The notes: generated by a model from the letters alone, not told the origin. A stretch of 64,000 nucleotides of DNA from Maratus speciosus (GCA_963932465.1 OZ010786.1:275436411-275500410), one strand, 5' to 3'; counted from the stretch's first letter, positions 10,718 to 22,328 are shown. Numbers and translations: made by a program.

Positions 10718-12030
10718 TATTTTAATCTACCGTTCCCACAAACATTTAAAAACTGCTTCAGTATTTGAATGTTTCATTCTATCAGATGTTTTATTGGGTG
10801 GCATAACAAATTTGAACGTTCAACGTGATATTTAAAAAATGATTGACAGAAAAATATTTGTTAATGAGTATTTTTTTTAAATATGTCCCGTTGTGTCTTT
10901 TAAGGTTTTTTCTATTACATCAATTAAATATGATATAAGAAACTGTGTTACATTTGCATACCCTAATTTTGAAGCGGTCGCGCTTTTACATTTCTCTTTC
11001 TCACTTTTTGCTGTACTGTACCTCTACTACACTAGTCCACACCCCTTAAAAATAAAAGAGGAAAACTAAAACGCTTCTTTTGGACAACTTAAAAAAAAAA
11101 AAAATAATTTTGTTAGTCTATACATGACAAGCACATGGTGTGCTCGTCGATAATGACAGCAATTTTTGAAGTGCTTTTTCATTAATGAATGAATACTGTC
11201 GGCTTGGTTCTGTTTGTTTGAATACATGAATCGCTTACACAACACAATGTTTACACCCAGCTGAATTTCTTAACCTGGATGAGATGCAATTGGCAATCTT
11301 CCTTTCGCTCTTTTGAAGTTCAAAGTGTCAAACATCAGGGAATTCAATTCCTGTTGTTTTATTTAGAAAAGGTAATTTTTCTTAATGAATTTTAGAAATG
11401 TTTCCTGTTTTTTAACATGTCGTTATTTACGATAAAGTGGGGAAAATGCAAGTACCATAATTATTTTTTAATATTTAATGGCATCATTCATTAGTTTTTA
11501 AATTTATAAGCTTTATATTTACTTCCAAACGACAACCATACAAAATATTTTCGAACTTCGAACAGCAAATGAATATGCTTTTTCCCATTACTTGTAGAAA
11601 CTTGTAGATCCCATTAGTTTGTATAAATTATATAAACTATGTAAGTGGACTGTTACATTTACAATTGTAAAATGATGGCAAAGCAGCTGCTAACCTCCCA
11701 CCTCCCCAATTTAAAAAAAATCATATAAACTAAGAAAATTTATTTAGTAAAATAAGTCTTGTTTTTGCATGGTACTTATATGATTTCATATATTAAATAA
11801 AATATTTGAAAACAAATACAAAATATTAAAGAGGAAAAAAAGAAAAGAGGAAAAACGGCAGTTAAATACTATAAATATGCAGACTGAGTCTAAAACATTA
11901 AACATTACCATATTTTTAATGTAGCTTTAAAAAAGGTCGGATACAAATGTTTCACTGCATACCAAAGCCATTGAATAAATGGCTTTGCTGCATACAGCTA
12001 TAAGTTTCTTTTTTTTTTAAGTTGTTGGAG
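10718..12030. other. AT-rich spacer, no gene seen
   Basis: About 1.3 kb of AT-rich DNA with poly-A runs near 11091-11104. No frame longer than a few dozen codons and no RNA gene or repeat ends that I can support. Confidence 0.6.
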
Positions 12031-12561
12031 TTTGTAAAATATGACAGCAAAGAGCAAACGAAGGATTCATCTTCTAATTAATCCTTTTGATTAAATTATC
12101 TGCTTTAAAAAAACGAATTAAAAAAAATTAAATCATTTTGTTTTTCTGGTTGTTTCATTGTTGTGTTATGCAAGTTAATATATAATACCGATAATTAGGA
12201 AAATTCTCACAGAAAATTTCGAAACATAAAGAATTTAGTCTGCACGAACGAAAATAATAAAGAAACTTTTTTTTAATGTTAAAAAAATAAAGAATTTTTA
12301 CTATTTTTGTTAACACATGTTAAAAATTAAAATAATAAAAAAAACATATATATTTTTTTAATGATTATTATTTTTCTTTCTGAAGACTTAGTTCTTTGTG
12401 TTTCGAAATTTTTTGCGAGAATTATTTCAATTTTCAGGATTATCTATTAATTTGAATAACACTTCAGAAAAACAAGGTAGTTTAGTAATTTTTTCTAAAC
12501 TCAAGTTTAATTAAAAGGGTGATTAAAATTTTGGTGTTCGTTTGCTGTCATTTTTTACAAA
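12031..12561. repeat. Long imperfect inverted repeat (fold-back), ~530 bp
   Basis: Left outer word 'tttgtaaaatatgacagcaa' pairs with the right outer word 'tgctgtcattttttacaaaa'. Inner blocks 'aatttcgaaacataaagaa' (about 12216) and 'gttctttgtgtttcgaaatt' (about 12390) also pair. Arms are about 240 bp with many mismatches around an AT-rich centre near 12310. Likely an old MITE or fold-back transposon. No coding. Confidence 0.65.
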
Positions 12562-12819
12562 ATGTAAAAACTTAAAAAAGTTAATTCAAAATTGTGTGCA
12601 GTTAACACATTTGCATCTTATTATGACTTTTAAAGATACTTTTAAAATATGCTCGAAAGTTTTCGCCAAGATTGTATATTCGATTGCAATATCCTAAAAA
12701 TGCAGTTTTGAATTATTTTGTTATTCTTTTTATTGAGACTCTAGGCGACTGACAATCCTTTTCGACGTTCTCTCCATCTCTTACTTTGTTGAATTACAAC
12801 TGCAAAATTTGGGTTGTGT

Positions 12820-13870
12820 CATGTTTTTTAGCTTTTGATAATTGATTCTTATGTATTTTGTAGCGCTGAATCCGAAAAATGATCTTCATTTTGACCATCA
12901 CGTAAGGATTTTTTGCAAATTGTAAATTTCAAAGTTAAAAAGTAAAAAAAAATAGCGAAAATCTTCTACTATAAAATAGAAGTGATTGTTGTATTTTTTA
13001 ACTTGTGATAATTGATTTTTATGCATTTTTTTTTTACCGCGATAATATAGCGAAAATCTTCTACTATAAAATAGAAGTGATTGTTGTATTTTTTAACTTT
13101 TGATAATTGATTTTTCTGCATTTATGTGATTGTTGTATTTTTTAACTTCTGATAATTGATTTTTATGCATTTTTTACCGCTGAATCCGAAAATGACCTTC
13201 ATTTTTAGCCATCATGTCAGGATTTTCGCAAATCAGAAATTTTAAAATTAAAAAGTTCAAAGTTAAAATTGAATACCCTCCCCCACCTCATCGGACTCCT
13301 GACCTGTTTAGCTGTGAGGAATCCCAGCATAAGCCAAAAAATTGAGTAAATTATGGAATAAAATAAAATAAAATAGAATAAAAGAAAGTTTTACATTTAT
13401 TTTATAGTATCAGACTTCGGTTATTTTTTTAACATTGAAATTTACGATTTGAGATAAATTCTGACGTGATGGTTAAAAATGAAAGTCATTTTCATATTCA
13501 GTGAAAAAGTACATAAAAATCAATTATCAAAAGTTAACAAATTATAGTATCATATTTCTGCTATTTTTTAACTTTGAAATTTATGGCTTGCAAAAAATTC
13601 TGACATGATCCTTAAAAATGAAAATCATTTTCGGATTCAGCGCTTAAAAATAACATGAAAATGAATTATCAAATGCTGAAAAACACAACCATCTCCTCTA
13701 TTTTTCAGATTTTTGCTATTTTGTAACTTTTTACCTTCGAAATTTACGATTTGCGAAAAGTCCGGACGGGATGGTTAAAAATAGAAGTAATTTTCGGATT
13801 CAGCTCTAAAAAATACATAAAAATCAATTATTAAAAGTTAAAAAACACAAATATCTTAGGCTTGTGTTAT
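12820..13870. repeat. Inverted pair of short tandem arrays
   Basis: Left half: repeated blocks such as 'ttttgataattgattttta', 'ccgctgaatccgaaaatga' and 'gattgttgtattttttaac', with a 'cttctactataaaatagaa' block repeated near 12962 and 13055. Right half (from about 13390): the same blocks inverted, for example 'tcattttcggattcagcgc' and 'aaaaatcaattatcaaaag'. The turning point is near 13300-13350 beside a GC-richer patch ('ctcccccacctcatcggact'). The overall shape is a large imperfect palindrome built from ~165-bp units. No gene seen. Confidence 0.7.
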
Positions 13871-14010
13871 TGACTCCATAATGAAATATGAATTGATGTC
13901 ATAGCCTCGCATTTATATTTTTTTCAATTTCAGAAAACGATAAAATAAAATTTAGATAAGTTAATCGTGTGTAAATTCGTGCGTTTTCTATAATTTCATT
14001 CTACATATTT

Positions 14011-14121
14011 AGATTTAGAATCTCAATGAACGCCGGGCAGGAAATTTTCTGCAGATTTAGAATCTCAATGAACGCCGTGCAGGAAATTTTCTTCAGCGTG
14101 CCACAGGTTTGCCATCTCTGC
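14011..14121 (-). mobile_element. hAT-type end fragment with 42-bp duplication
   Basis: 'agatttagaatctcaatgaa' starts at 14011 and again at 14053, a 42-bp tandem duplication. It is followed by 'gtgccacaggtttgccatct' and 'ctg', which resembles the terminal repeat of the hAT element at 25832-26583 in reverse. The same composite occurs at 59341-59410. The opposite end was not found. Confidence 0.5.
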
Positions 14122-14831
14122 ATTTTACATATAGGGAGGAAACAAAGAGTTAAGGGGACATTTTACCTTTTTACCATTTTTTTTTTTTATTTTAAAAAAT
14201 AGGGTTCAAATGGTGAACTCACTGCATTTCAATGTTCAACTAAAAGTACAATTTGAAAAAAAAAAAAAAAAAAAAAAAAAACTGCATATTTAATTAAAAT
14301 TTTTAAAAAAGTTTAAGAAAATTTGAATTTCTTAAAATCCTTACTACTTTTTTAAATATTAATATTTTTGCCCCATTTTTTTTAGATTTTCAAATGTGTA
14401 TTACACAAGACAGCACATGGATTTTTAGATACATCTAATGTTACATTTGATATAATTTTTTTTACTGATAAATAGTGTGTAAAACGACGAAATCTAAAAT
14501 ATCTCCATATACTTTTATTATTTTTTTTTAAATAATAATAATAACTTGAAGGCTAATTCCATGCGCAGACTTATCACATACATAACAAATAAGAAAATGT
14601 ACAGAAAAGTTTAATTCTCTATCTCAAATACAAAAAAAAAAGCCTTAGCATTTTTCAAACATGAAAGTGAAAAAAAAAAATATGCACATGGAGAAAAAGC
14701 CGTTTAAAGTTTTCATTTGTGTGGGGAATTACGCTGGGGGTATTAACAAAATTTACAATATCTCTCGATATAATTGTCGTATGGGTAAAAATGAGGTGTC
14801 AAAATATTCACAAACAGGCTTTCATTTAATA
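14122..14831. other. AT-rich spacer with homopolymers
   Basis: Contains an A tract at about 14257-14280 and several shorter A/T runs. No gene or element end is visible before the TA target site at 14830-14831. Confidence 0.6.
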
Positions 14832-15503
14832 CAGTAGAGCGCCGATTATCCGAACAAGTCGGGACCGATCCTAGTTCGGATAAGCAAAAATTCGGATAAC
14901 TGGACAGACAATTTAAGAGATGTTCCTGACTGTACTTAAATCTTCACACTTTATCTAAGCTTCGGACTGACAGCACTAGTTAATTCTAGCATGTTTAAAA
15001 ATTGATTTTTTTCTTTTTAATTTTTTTGTTTACTGATTTATATCATTTTCTGAACTCCAGAGATTATGATTTAAGCAAAACAGCTTTCGATTGTTACTTG
15101 CTTCAAAGAAGACATTCTATTCAATGCTACCATATCTTGAATTCTTCTTAAACACGTTAGTTGAATATGATCAACATTCTTGCCGTTGGAGACATTTCAT
15201 AGCTGTTTCCAAACATTCAAAGGCTTCGTTATGTGATGGACCTTGATCATTTTCAGAGCATTCGTTTTCGATTTCTTTTTCGTCTTGAATATCATCCACA
15301 ATCTCATCTTCATTTAAAACCTGATATCCAGGTCTAATAGGGTGTTTGGATAATTGGTAGCTCATTAAAAAAAAAAAAAAATGAGAGAAATAAGCTGTTC
15401 GGATAATTTGAAGTTAGGTTAAAAAGTATTTTTTGAGAGAAATTGGCTGTTCGGATAATTGGAAGTTCGGTTAATTGGAGTTCGGATAATCGGCACTCTA
15501 TTG
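14832..15503 (-). mobile_element. Tigger/pogo deletion derivative, copy 2 (inverted)
   Basis: Terminal repeats CAGTAGAGCGCCGATTATCC at the left and 'ggataatcggcactctattg' at the right, with TA at 14830-14831 and 15504-15505. Same structure as 10025-10717 but reversed: the coding fragment runs on the minus strand and a poly-A tract (15366-15380) mirrors the poly-T of copy 1. The two copies lie 4.1 kb apart as mirror images around the fold-back region. Confidence 0.8.
15070..15365 (-). pseudogene. Tigger transposase C-terminal fragment (copy 2)
   Basis: The minus strand reads IRPGYQVLNEDEIVDDIQDE, an acidic run, then SHNEAFECLETAMKCLQRQEC before a frameshift. After it the tail resembles that of copy 1, but the phenylalanine of the final ESFFA is changed by a tgt codon (ESCFA). 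This copy keeps the acidic part open where copy 1 has a stop. It is about 64 codons to the shift. Only the post-catalytic C-terminus is present. Confidence 0.65.
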
Positions 15504-16337
15504 TATTTAAAAACAAAAACCGATTTTTTGATCAATTTTGAGATAAACTGTCCCCCTTAAATAAGAATTTTTTGTCGGTCATTTAAAAATGCTTTCATAT
15601 TTCATCGTATTGAAACATAAGAAGATATTGTATTTTAAAGTTTTAATTAAATAATATGCCTATTGATTGTCACCTGAAGTATTATCACGGTTTGGTAAAA
15701 GCTTTTGCGAAAATTTGGTAGAATTAAGCCGGTGTCTTCAGTTGCGCAACAATTCAAAAATTAAAGCAGGGGATCAAGTGATCATTTTCAAATAAATTAA
15801 ACAATTAGGATTATGAATAATAATTAATAAAATATTTATGAGAAAAATTAATCCTTAATAAAATTGCATTTGAAAAAAACATATTTTCTCCTATTTCAAA
15901 GGTATAAAAATTTAAATTATGCGATGTAAAAAAGTGCAGTAAAAGAAAAATATATATATTGGTCAGGTGTTGCCACCGTCAATATGTCAGCACGGCATTA
16001 CTTACGGACATGCTTTTGCTTTATGATGTAGATTATTTATAATTCATCCCCAAGACGTCTAATGTTTTCCGATTGTGCAGGCATTATTAAATGTTTTCGA
16101 TTCATTTTAAATAGTAGTCAGAGGCGCCAACTTATATTGGCTCGTTAAGCGCGAGTCCACACAATAATTTGATCTCCCAATCATTTTCAATTAATTTAAT
16201 TCGTAATTTATTTATTTATTTATTTAATCGCTGAAATGAAATTTGGTTTTATTGACTATCTCAAAATAATTTTGTTTGAAAAATAGCAAGGACATCAATT
16301 AGACTTACAGGAGCCCTGAAAAACCCTTCAGGAAATG
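15504..16337. other. Spacer, no gene seen
   Basis: AT-rich with an ATTT run near 16208-16227. I see no element ends or coding frame that I can support. Confidence 0.55.
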
Positions 16338-16349
16338 TGTAGTTAAATT

Positions 16350-16395
<46 letters not shown>

Positions 16396-16469
16396 TGCAT
16401 ATTTTGCTGTATAGTTAAATTTCTCATACACACACACACAAAAAACCCCTTGCATATTTTGCCATTTTT
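16338..16469 (+). repeat. Tandem pair with CA and poly-A tracts
   Basis: Two copies of 'tagttaaatttc', a CA run, an A run, then 'cttgcatattttgc'. The first copy has about 27 A residues, the second about 6. It ends just before the hAT-like element. Confidence 0.75.
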
Positions 16470-16503
16470 TTTAATGTCTTGACTTGATAAAGCACTTAGG
16501 TCG

Positions 16504-18999
16504 CAGGGCTTAATTTGCGCCCGAGCCCACCGGAGCTCAGCTCCGGCACTTTTCAGTTTTTAGTATATATTTAAATATCGGTCGGAATTCACCGGAGCTT
16601 ATAAATACAGGGCTCCGGAGCCCAGTGCAATAGCACTTCCGATAAACCCTTTCATTCCTTCCCATCTCCAAGCTTTTGCATTCTTTTTTATCAGATCAAT
16701 TATGTGTAACGTAATGTGTCGCACAGGTAGGAGATGTAGCTGAAACGGACTCAATTTTTATATCAGTTTTGGGCTTCGACTGGTTCGAGCTTATATTTGT
16801 CTTACATTCAAAATTTTATTTATTCATGCATAAAAAAAAGAGAAAAATTTTCCTCGATAAAAATTGAGTATTATATTCTATTTCAAATCATTTTAATGCT
16901 ATTTTGGTTAGAAATAAGGGAAAACATAAATCGTGTTTTTCTATTCTAGTGATATTTGCAAATTTATGCCTGGCATTGATGGCGGCGACGTGTTGATACG
17001 GCGCCACTCAAAAGACTGAACAATGAATTTTCTTTCAGTTCGATTTTCTTTTGCGATAGTACGATAATTTTTAATTGCCTGATTTAATTGCCTATATTAT
17101 TTTTTTATTTAGATATCTAACCTGAAAAGGATATTTTCTGTTTTTAGCCAACGAGCATCAGCTTGAAGCTTTGTTTGTTTGAGGTTTTTTGTCTTCTATT
17201 GTGTAGAAATCACGTTAGCGATTTTTCTATTTATTCTGTATCATGAACGCTGCCCATGGTAAGGCTCTGCTCTGCACATTTACGAAGTCACTTTCATTTG
17301 TAAGTCGATATAATTGCCATGTATTGTTTGTGATTCTGATAGAAAGCAATCGAACATTGTTTTTTCTTTTCCTGTAAAAGCATCGAATCTTCTGATAATG
17401 GTGTCAAATTTTTAATTTAATCTGATTTTCAAGGACTCACCACAAAAGACTGTTATGCGGAAGGAATTGATTATAGTTTAATATATGGGGCGGAGCATTC
17501 TCACAATCTTTTGACTTTTTGGAAAAAAAATCTGGCAAAATTAATTTTGCTAAAATAATATTTTAATCTGATAGACGAATGCCTCAATGATTCAAAATAA
17601 AGAAAAAAATGGTCAGCAACGAAAATTTTTTTATTTAACTGAGGTTTAAGTTAAACTTGCGAGTTTAATTTTCCTTACCGTTTTACCCCTATAACTTTTT
17701 ATTTTCTTCTAAATTTTTACTTATAATGAATTTGCATAGTACCCACAAGACATTCAAATAAGAAATAATAAAAATGTAGTACTTTTAATACAGAATTTTT
17801 GTATAACATTGTCTTAAAGGGGTGTTAAAGAAGGGACGGTAAGGAAAATTACCACCTATTGTTAGGAAAATCATGTTAAGACTAAGTGATAGCCACAATG
17901 TTCATTGATTTTTAGAAACAGTTGTTAACATTGGATTAAATTAATTTTTTTTTAATCTACCTCGAAAAGCGCAGGAATAAACCTTGGGGACGGTAAGACT
18001 ACCAATAAAGGCACGATCTTGAAATTGATATTTAAATGCTGATTTAAATTCTGCAGTAAATTTCCTGTCAAAGAATTTTAGACATTCTTTCTCTAGCATA
18101 CTTCTGCATGAGAAAAAAACTTGAAAAAAATTCTGTGGCTGCATCTGAAGTTATTTTCTATATAAGTTTAGCAAGAGGGACGGTAAGGATGAAAAACCCA
18201 GGGACAGAGTTCAAAAAATAATATCAACCGTAAAAATGCATGCAGGTTAATTTTTTGCTACATATTTATCTAAAACAATTGTCTCAGTTTCGGAAAAAAA
18301 TTACATGGAATTTCTTTTTCTGAAACAATTTTATACAGACAGCTCCAAACTTAAAAATCAGCATCAGGGGCACGGGACGGTAGATGAGTTTTCCTGGTAT
18401 TTGGACCCCCAACATCGTCCAAAACTTATTTATCTCGTTTATATTGTTATGCAATCATGCAATGGGATGTTCCGCAGTATATGAAATAAAAAACACACAA
18501 AGAAGTGTATTAAATAATAAATTATTATTCAGGGACATGAAAGTCAAAAGATTGTGCAAATGCCCCATATGCACCTTTTATAGGAAATGGAAAAATGCTG
18601 TCCCATTCTTCAGCATACTATAAATATTAATTTCTGTAAATTTTATTCATTTTTTCATAAAAATGCATAGCTGAAAACTATCCCTTTTTTGTGTTAACAT
18701 TATTTCGGAATCATAATGTTTACCATATTTAACTTGCAATTAATTAACATTAAAATTACGCAACGATTACTATTCGGAAGGAGTGGCAACTAAAAAGAGG
18801 AATAGTTGACAACTAAGTATATGTTGATAGATATATTTAAGATGTTAATTTTTCTAAAGAAAAAAATGCCTTAAATTTCGCAATTAGTGTATGAAATATC
18901 AAGATGCAGACTGGAGTGTCGGGAGGGGGGAACGGAATCGTTGTGGTACAACAGAATATTAGGGCTCTGTTACTTTTTTTTGTTAGAAATTAAGCCCTG
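16504..18999. mobile_element. 2.5-kb element with hAT-like ends
   Basis: CAGGGCTTAATTT at 16504-16516 is inverted at 18987-18999 (aaattaagccctg). Flanks look like a target duplication: cttaggtc at 16495-16502 and cttaggac at 19000-19007 (7 of 8 identical, offset by one base at the left). CAGGG ends with an 8-bp duplication fit the hAT superfamily. A subterminal palindrome, 'ccggagctcagctccgg' (16530-16546), is near the left end. I could not recognise transposase coding inside. The interior instead has the repeated GGGACGGTAAGG motif described separately. Confidence 0.65.
17670..18386 (+). repeat. Repeated GGGACGGTAAGG motif
   Basis: GGGACGGTAAGG or close variants occur near 17833, 17988, 18178 and 18374, with an inverted CCTTACCGTTTTACCCC at about 17673. 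Spacing is roughly 155-200 bp. Sequence between motifs is diverged. The array lies inside the 16504-18999 element. No function is known to me. Confidence 0.65.
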
Positions 19000-19000
19000 C

Positions 19001-20151
19001 TTAGGACTCAAAATGTATGCTTTTCTTGACTTTTTTTTTTTTTTTTCACTTTCAATTGTTAGGAATTTTAACTTTATTTATAATAAATATTAATGTATTT
19101 ATAAGGAAAGAACATATGAAAATAATAATTTAATAAAATTATTTATTAAATTAAAAGTAAATTATATTAAGATAACACATACTGGACAACTGCACCATAA
19201 AATATAATAAATAAAGACAAAATCTTGCTTAATGGTACACAAAACACGAAATTTAATAAGCTAAAAGTTAATTTCTACGTTTCGAGCTGTTTCTACAGCC
19301 GTCTTCAGGAAAATATGATGGTAAAAAGGCTCAAAGTTCAGAGACGAAAGCTTCCTGTGCAAGAGATAATTAGTCGAAACTTGACCAATGATTTGAATAC
19401 AAAAATGTAGTGTTGCCATCTAGTGAAAATAAATAATTATTAATGAACAGAGATCAAATGGATCAAAAAGGTCGATTTAAGAAACCACGAGTGCCGCCAT
19501 CTACACATGAGAGACAAAACCACGTTCAACTGAGTTTTCATTCAAGTTTTGGCAACATAATACAAGTTTAAGCTGAAGTATTGTAATTAGATTATTTAAA
19601 TTACTTTATTTAAATTATATTAATTTAAAAATTTGCTTAGAAAAAACATAATTTAACTTCGAATTATCATCTTTAGTCATTTACTCCTCCTCCTTCCTCT
19701 TTCTCTCCACACAGATACGCACTAAGGGGAAAAATGTTTTTGTTATTTTACTCAAAAATTTTTGAGTCCACCCAATGTTTTTGAAAAGTTGGCGTTACTG
19801 ATAGTAACTATTTATTTTGAAATAGCATTGAGAATTTTGAATCTACCTGATAATGTCGAATGTACAATTTCCCTTTTTTTTTTCTTTTATAAGTAATAAT
19901 AATTAATTCCAGTTCTGTTTATAGATAATGTGTGTACCTTAAACGTGTAAAGTTCAAGTCATTTTATCTTTATCAGCAGATTTTTTATCTGTATAAAGCT
20001 TTTCATTACGAAAGAAAATGAACTTGATGCAATATTTTGTGATAGTAGAATAGCTTTCGTTTTTCCCTCTTATCATATTTGTGTAAATATAATTTTTTTC
20101 CGTATTCGTGAGAAAATGATAACACAATTAAGTAATACATAATGTCAACAG
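19001..20151. other. Spacer containing a Penelope/LINE-like tail motif
   Basis: Mostly AT-rich. Positions 19225-19420 look like a retroelement tail (see the separate entry at 19280-19322). No coding frame that I recognise. Confidence 0.5.
19280..19322 (-). ncRNA. Hammerhead-like core, possible Penelope-like relic
   Basis: On the minus strand: CTGAAGA, then 'cggctgtagaaacagctc', then GAAAC. CTGANGA and GAAAC are the two conserved hammerhead strands (position 7 is free to vary), separated by a 5-bp stem GCTGT/ACAGC with an AGAA loop. The innermost pairs of stem II are weak, and I could not find stem III or a cleavage triplet in place. Known: hammerhead motifs are common in Penelope-like elements. 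Here it is a resemblance only. Confidence 0.3.
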
Positions 20152-20240
20152 AGTGCACTCGCGATACTTCGAACTCCGTTAAACCGAACTTTTGGTTTTA
20201 TTCGAACTAGTCATAAAGCCCAGAAAACCTAGCTTTATAA
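20152..20240 (+). mobile_element. Solo Tigger-like end
   Basis: 'cttcgaactccgttaaaccg' followed by further 'ttcgaac' is the style of Tigger terminal regions (compare 'ccgaac' words at 10025-10100). No matching right end was found within several kb, so this is only a fragment. Confidence 0.35.
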
Positions 20241-20344
20241 TTAATGCTAAAATTAGTTTAAAAAAATAAGTTAAAACTGGTGTGAATGAATAAGAACAAA
20301 AAATCTTCTTAAAATACCATCAAAAATTTTTAAATTGCTGCTGC

Positions 20345-20475
20345 TTTCATAGTAGAAGCACGTTTTCTTTGCTCCTGACGAAGAAAGGCTCAGATCTTTC
20401 GAAAGACCTAGTGCATAAGCACGTCTTTTTTGCGCCTGACGAAGAAAGACTCAGATCTTTCGAAAGGCCTAACGC
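20345..20475 (+). repeat. 72-bp tandem pair carrying hammerhead-like cores
   Basis: Two consecutive units each contain 'gcacgt', a T-rich stretch, 'cctgacgaagaaag', 'ctcagatctttcgaaag' and 'cctaacgca' or 'cctagtgca'. The words CTGACGA and CGAAA flank a GAAAG/CTTTC stem, as in a hammerhead core. Tandem copies ~72 bp apart match the habit of hammerhead-bearing retroelements. A complete three-stem fold could not be confirmed by eye. Confidence 0.4.
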
Positions 20476-20584
20476 ATTTAAAGATTTTTGATGGTGTTTT
20501 AAGAAGATTTTTTGTTTTTAAAATTAGTTAATTAATTATTGTTATTTTAAACATTTGTCAAATTACAGGAAACCTTGTGGATAT

Positions 20585-21381
20585 GAGGCTATACTTATAT
20601 AACGTTATCAACATTTTGCCAATTTTTAACCCCCTCCCCCCCTTACGATATCATACGTTATCATTCGTCGACCCCGCCCGATGATATCGTTATCAATGTC
20701 TAAAAGTTATTTTTATTTTTACATTCTTTTTCTTTTGTTTTTATACGTTTACAGTAATATACACATATAATTATATATTTATTAGTCGCATAGTTTGCAG
20801 ATTCAAGAAGTCAATAAAATATACATACATGCAACAAATTTATATCAAATACCATCTAAATCTGTTAGTTACTATTTAAAAGTATTTAATAGTAGCTTAT
20901 TGCTACATAATGCAATTAAACTGTAATATTGTCCTCTTGCAATTGCCCTCTGCACGGGAAGGATAAAAGCAGAACTTATCAGCAAAACAGTGGATAATAT
21001 TATTTTTCTTTCTTTACTGGTAAACGCAAGTATCATTTCCAACATATTATGTTCCTGGTTTCGCTAATAGCGAATTATATGCACACATGGCAGAAGATAA
21101 GAAATGTCAAACGTTGGGGCATTGCGAATTTTGGAATGAAATGATTTTATAAACCTTTAATAACTTTGTATTTTCATAAAAACATACAAAAATAATAATA
21201 AATAAAAGGTATCAGACTATTTGGATTTGAAGAAAAAGTTACTGAAGAAAGAAAAGTTTGATTAGGCGAAAAATGATAACGATACCAAAAAAGCAATCCC
21301 CTCCCCAGAGATATCTAACGATATCAAGTGCCAGACCCCCTCCTCCCCTCTAAATTGATAACGTTATATATGCACAGCCCC
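20585..21381. mobile_element. TIR element of ~0.8 kb
   Basis: Left 'ggctatacttatataacg' plus 'ttatcaa' pairs with right 'ttgataacgttatatatgca' plus 'cagcccc', giving an imperfect ~25-bp inverted repeat (GGGGCTGTGCATATATAACG type). Both ends are followed inwards by runs of C or G ('ccccctccccccc' at about 20630). No clear target duplication and no coding. Superfamily not assigned. Confidence 0.45.
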
Positions 21382-21469
21382 TATTGAATGGGCTTTCTTT
21401 TCTTTGATACGCGTTTGATAAATAAGGCAACTGCCAAGTGAAAGAGAAACAAGAACGAAAAATCATACA

Positions 21470-22270
21470 TCCAGCATAGATTATGAAACACTTTCCAACA
21501 CATTCAGAATACTGTAAAAAACTTACAATTTATTAAAGTGTCTCAATAGATAATTTAGAAAATGCATAACGCATTTGAAAGCCTAATTTCTGCAATTACC
21601 ATAGGTAGTACGAAAAACAGCCAAATTTTTTTGTGCAACCCTGTATATGATCCATAGATTCATATGTATATTACATAGAAAGCTAATAATTAGTTCCATT
21701 AAACGCATAGCACAGTTTATATTTACCATTCAGACATTTCCGTCAATAAACGGAAATGCACTTGAGATCTTTTGTGCAGTCCTGTATATATCTATAGACT
21801 TTATACTCGCAAAGTAATATGCAAAAGAATAGTTAAATTTTAAAACGCGTACCACAACTGAAAATATCACTTCCAGCAGCTAGGTAGTACTGTAACCAAA
21901 TACTTCAGTGTGTCCCTGCAAATGTACAATAAATTATATGCGCACCGGATTGTACACTAGACTTTTTTAGTACACCTCAGTGATATATACAAATTTCAAT
22001 ATGTTTAAAATAGTGTAATATCATTAAGATACATTGCAAACGGTTTTCCCCATAGGCCGTAATGTAACGGAATTCTTTTGAGTGTTTTTGTAAATGAACC
22101 GTTAATGCTACGCGTTTCATTTTCAATACCGAACATGCCACAGTAAACACTAATAACATATACCAATTTCATGGCAATATGACTATATTTACGCGAGTTA
22201 GAGCATGGTTGGACGGACAGACAAACCGAATTCATAAACAGTTTTCAAGTATGTTGGAAAGTGTTAAAAA
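21470..22270 (-). mobile_element. Family F element, copy 1
   Basis: Subterminal inverted repeats ACACTTTCCAAC lie at 21488-21499 and, inverted, at 22253-22264. Reading the minus strand from 22270, the element starts with the repeat, then 'ttcggtttgtctgtccgt', 'gctctaactcgcgtaaatat', then several ~155-175-bp units, each with a 'cactcaaaagaattccgtta' type block. It ends at 'ttcataatctatgc'. The same start and end occur at 58010-58980. Non-coding. The architecture is HINE/Helentron-like, by inference. Confidence 0.65.
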
Positions 22271-22328
22271 ATAAATAAAATAGTACAATTCATTTTTAAT
22301 TAATTTTAATTTTTAATCAAACAAAGCA

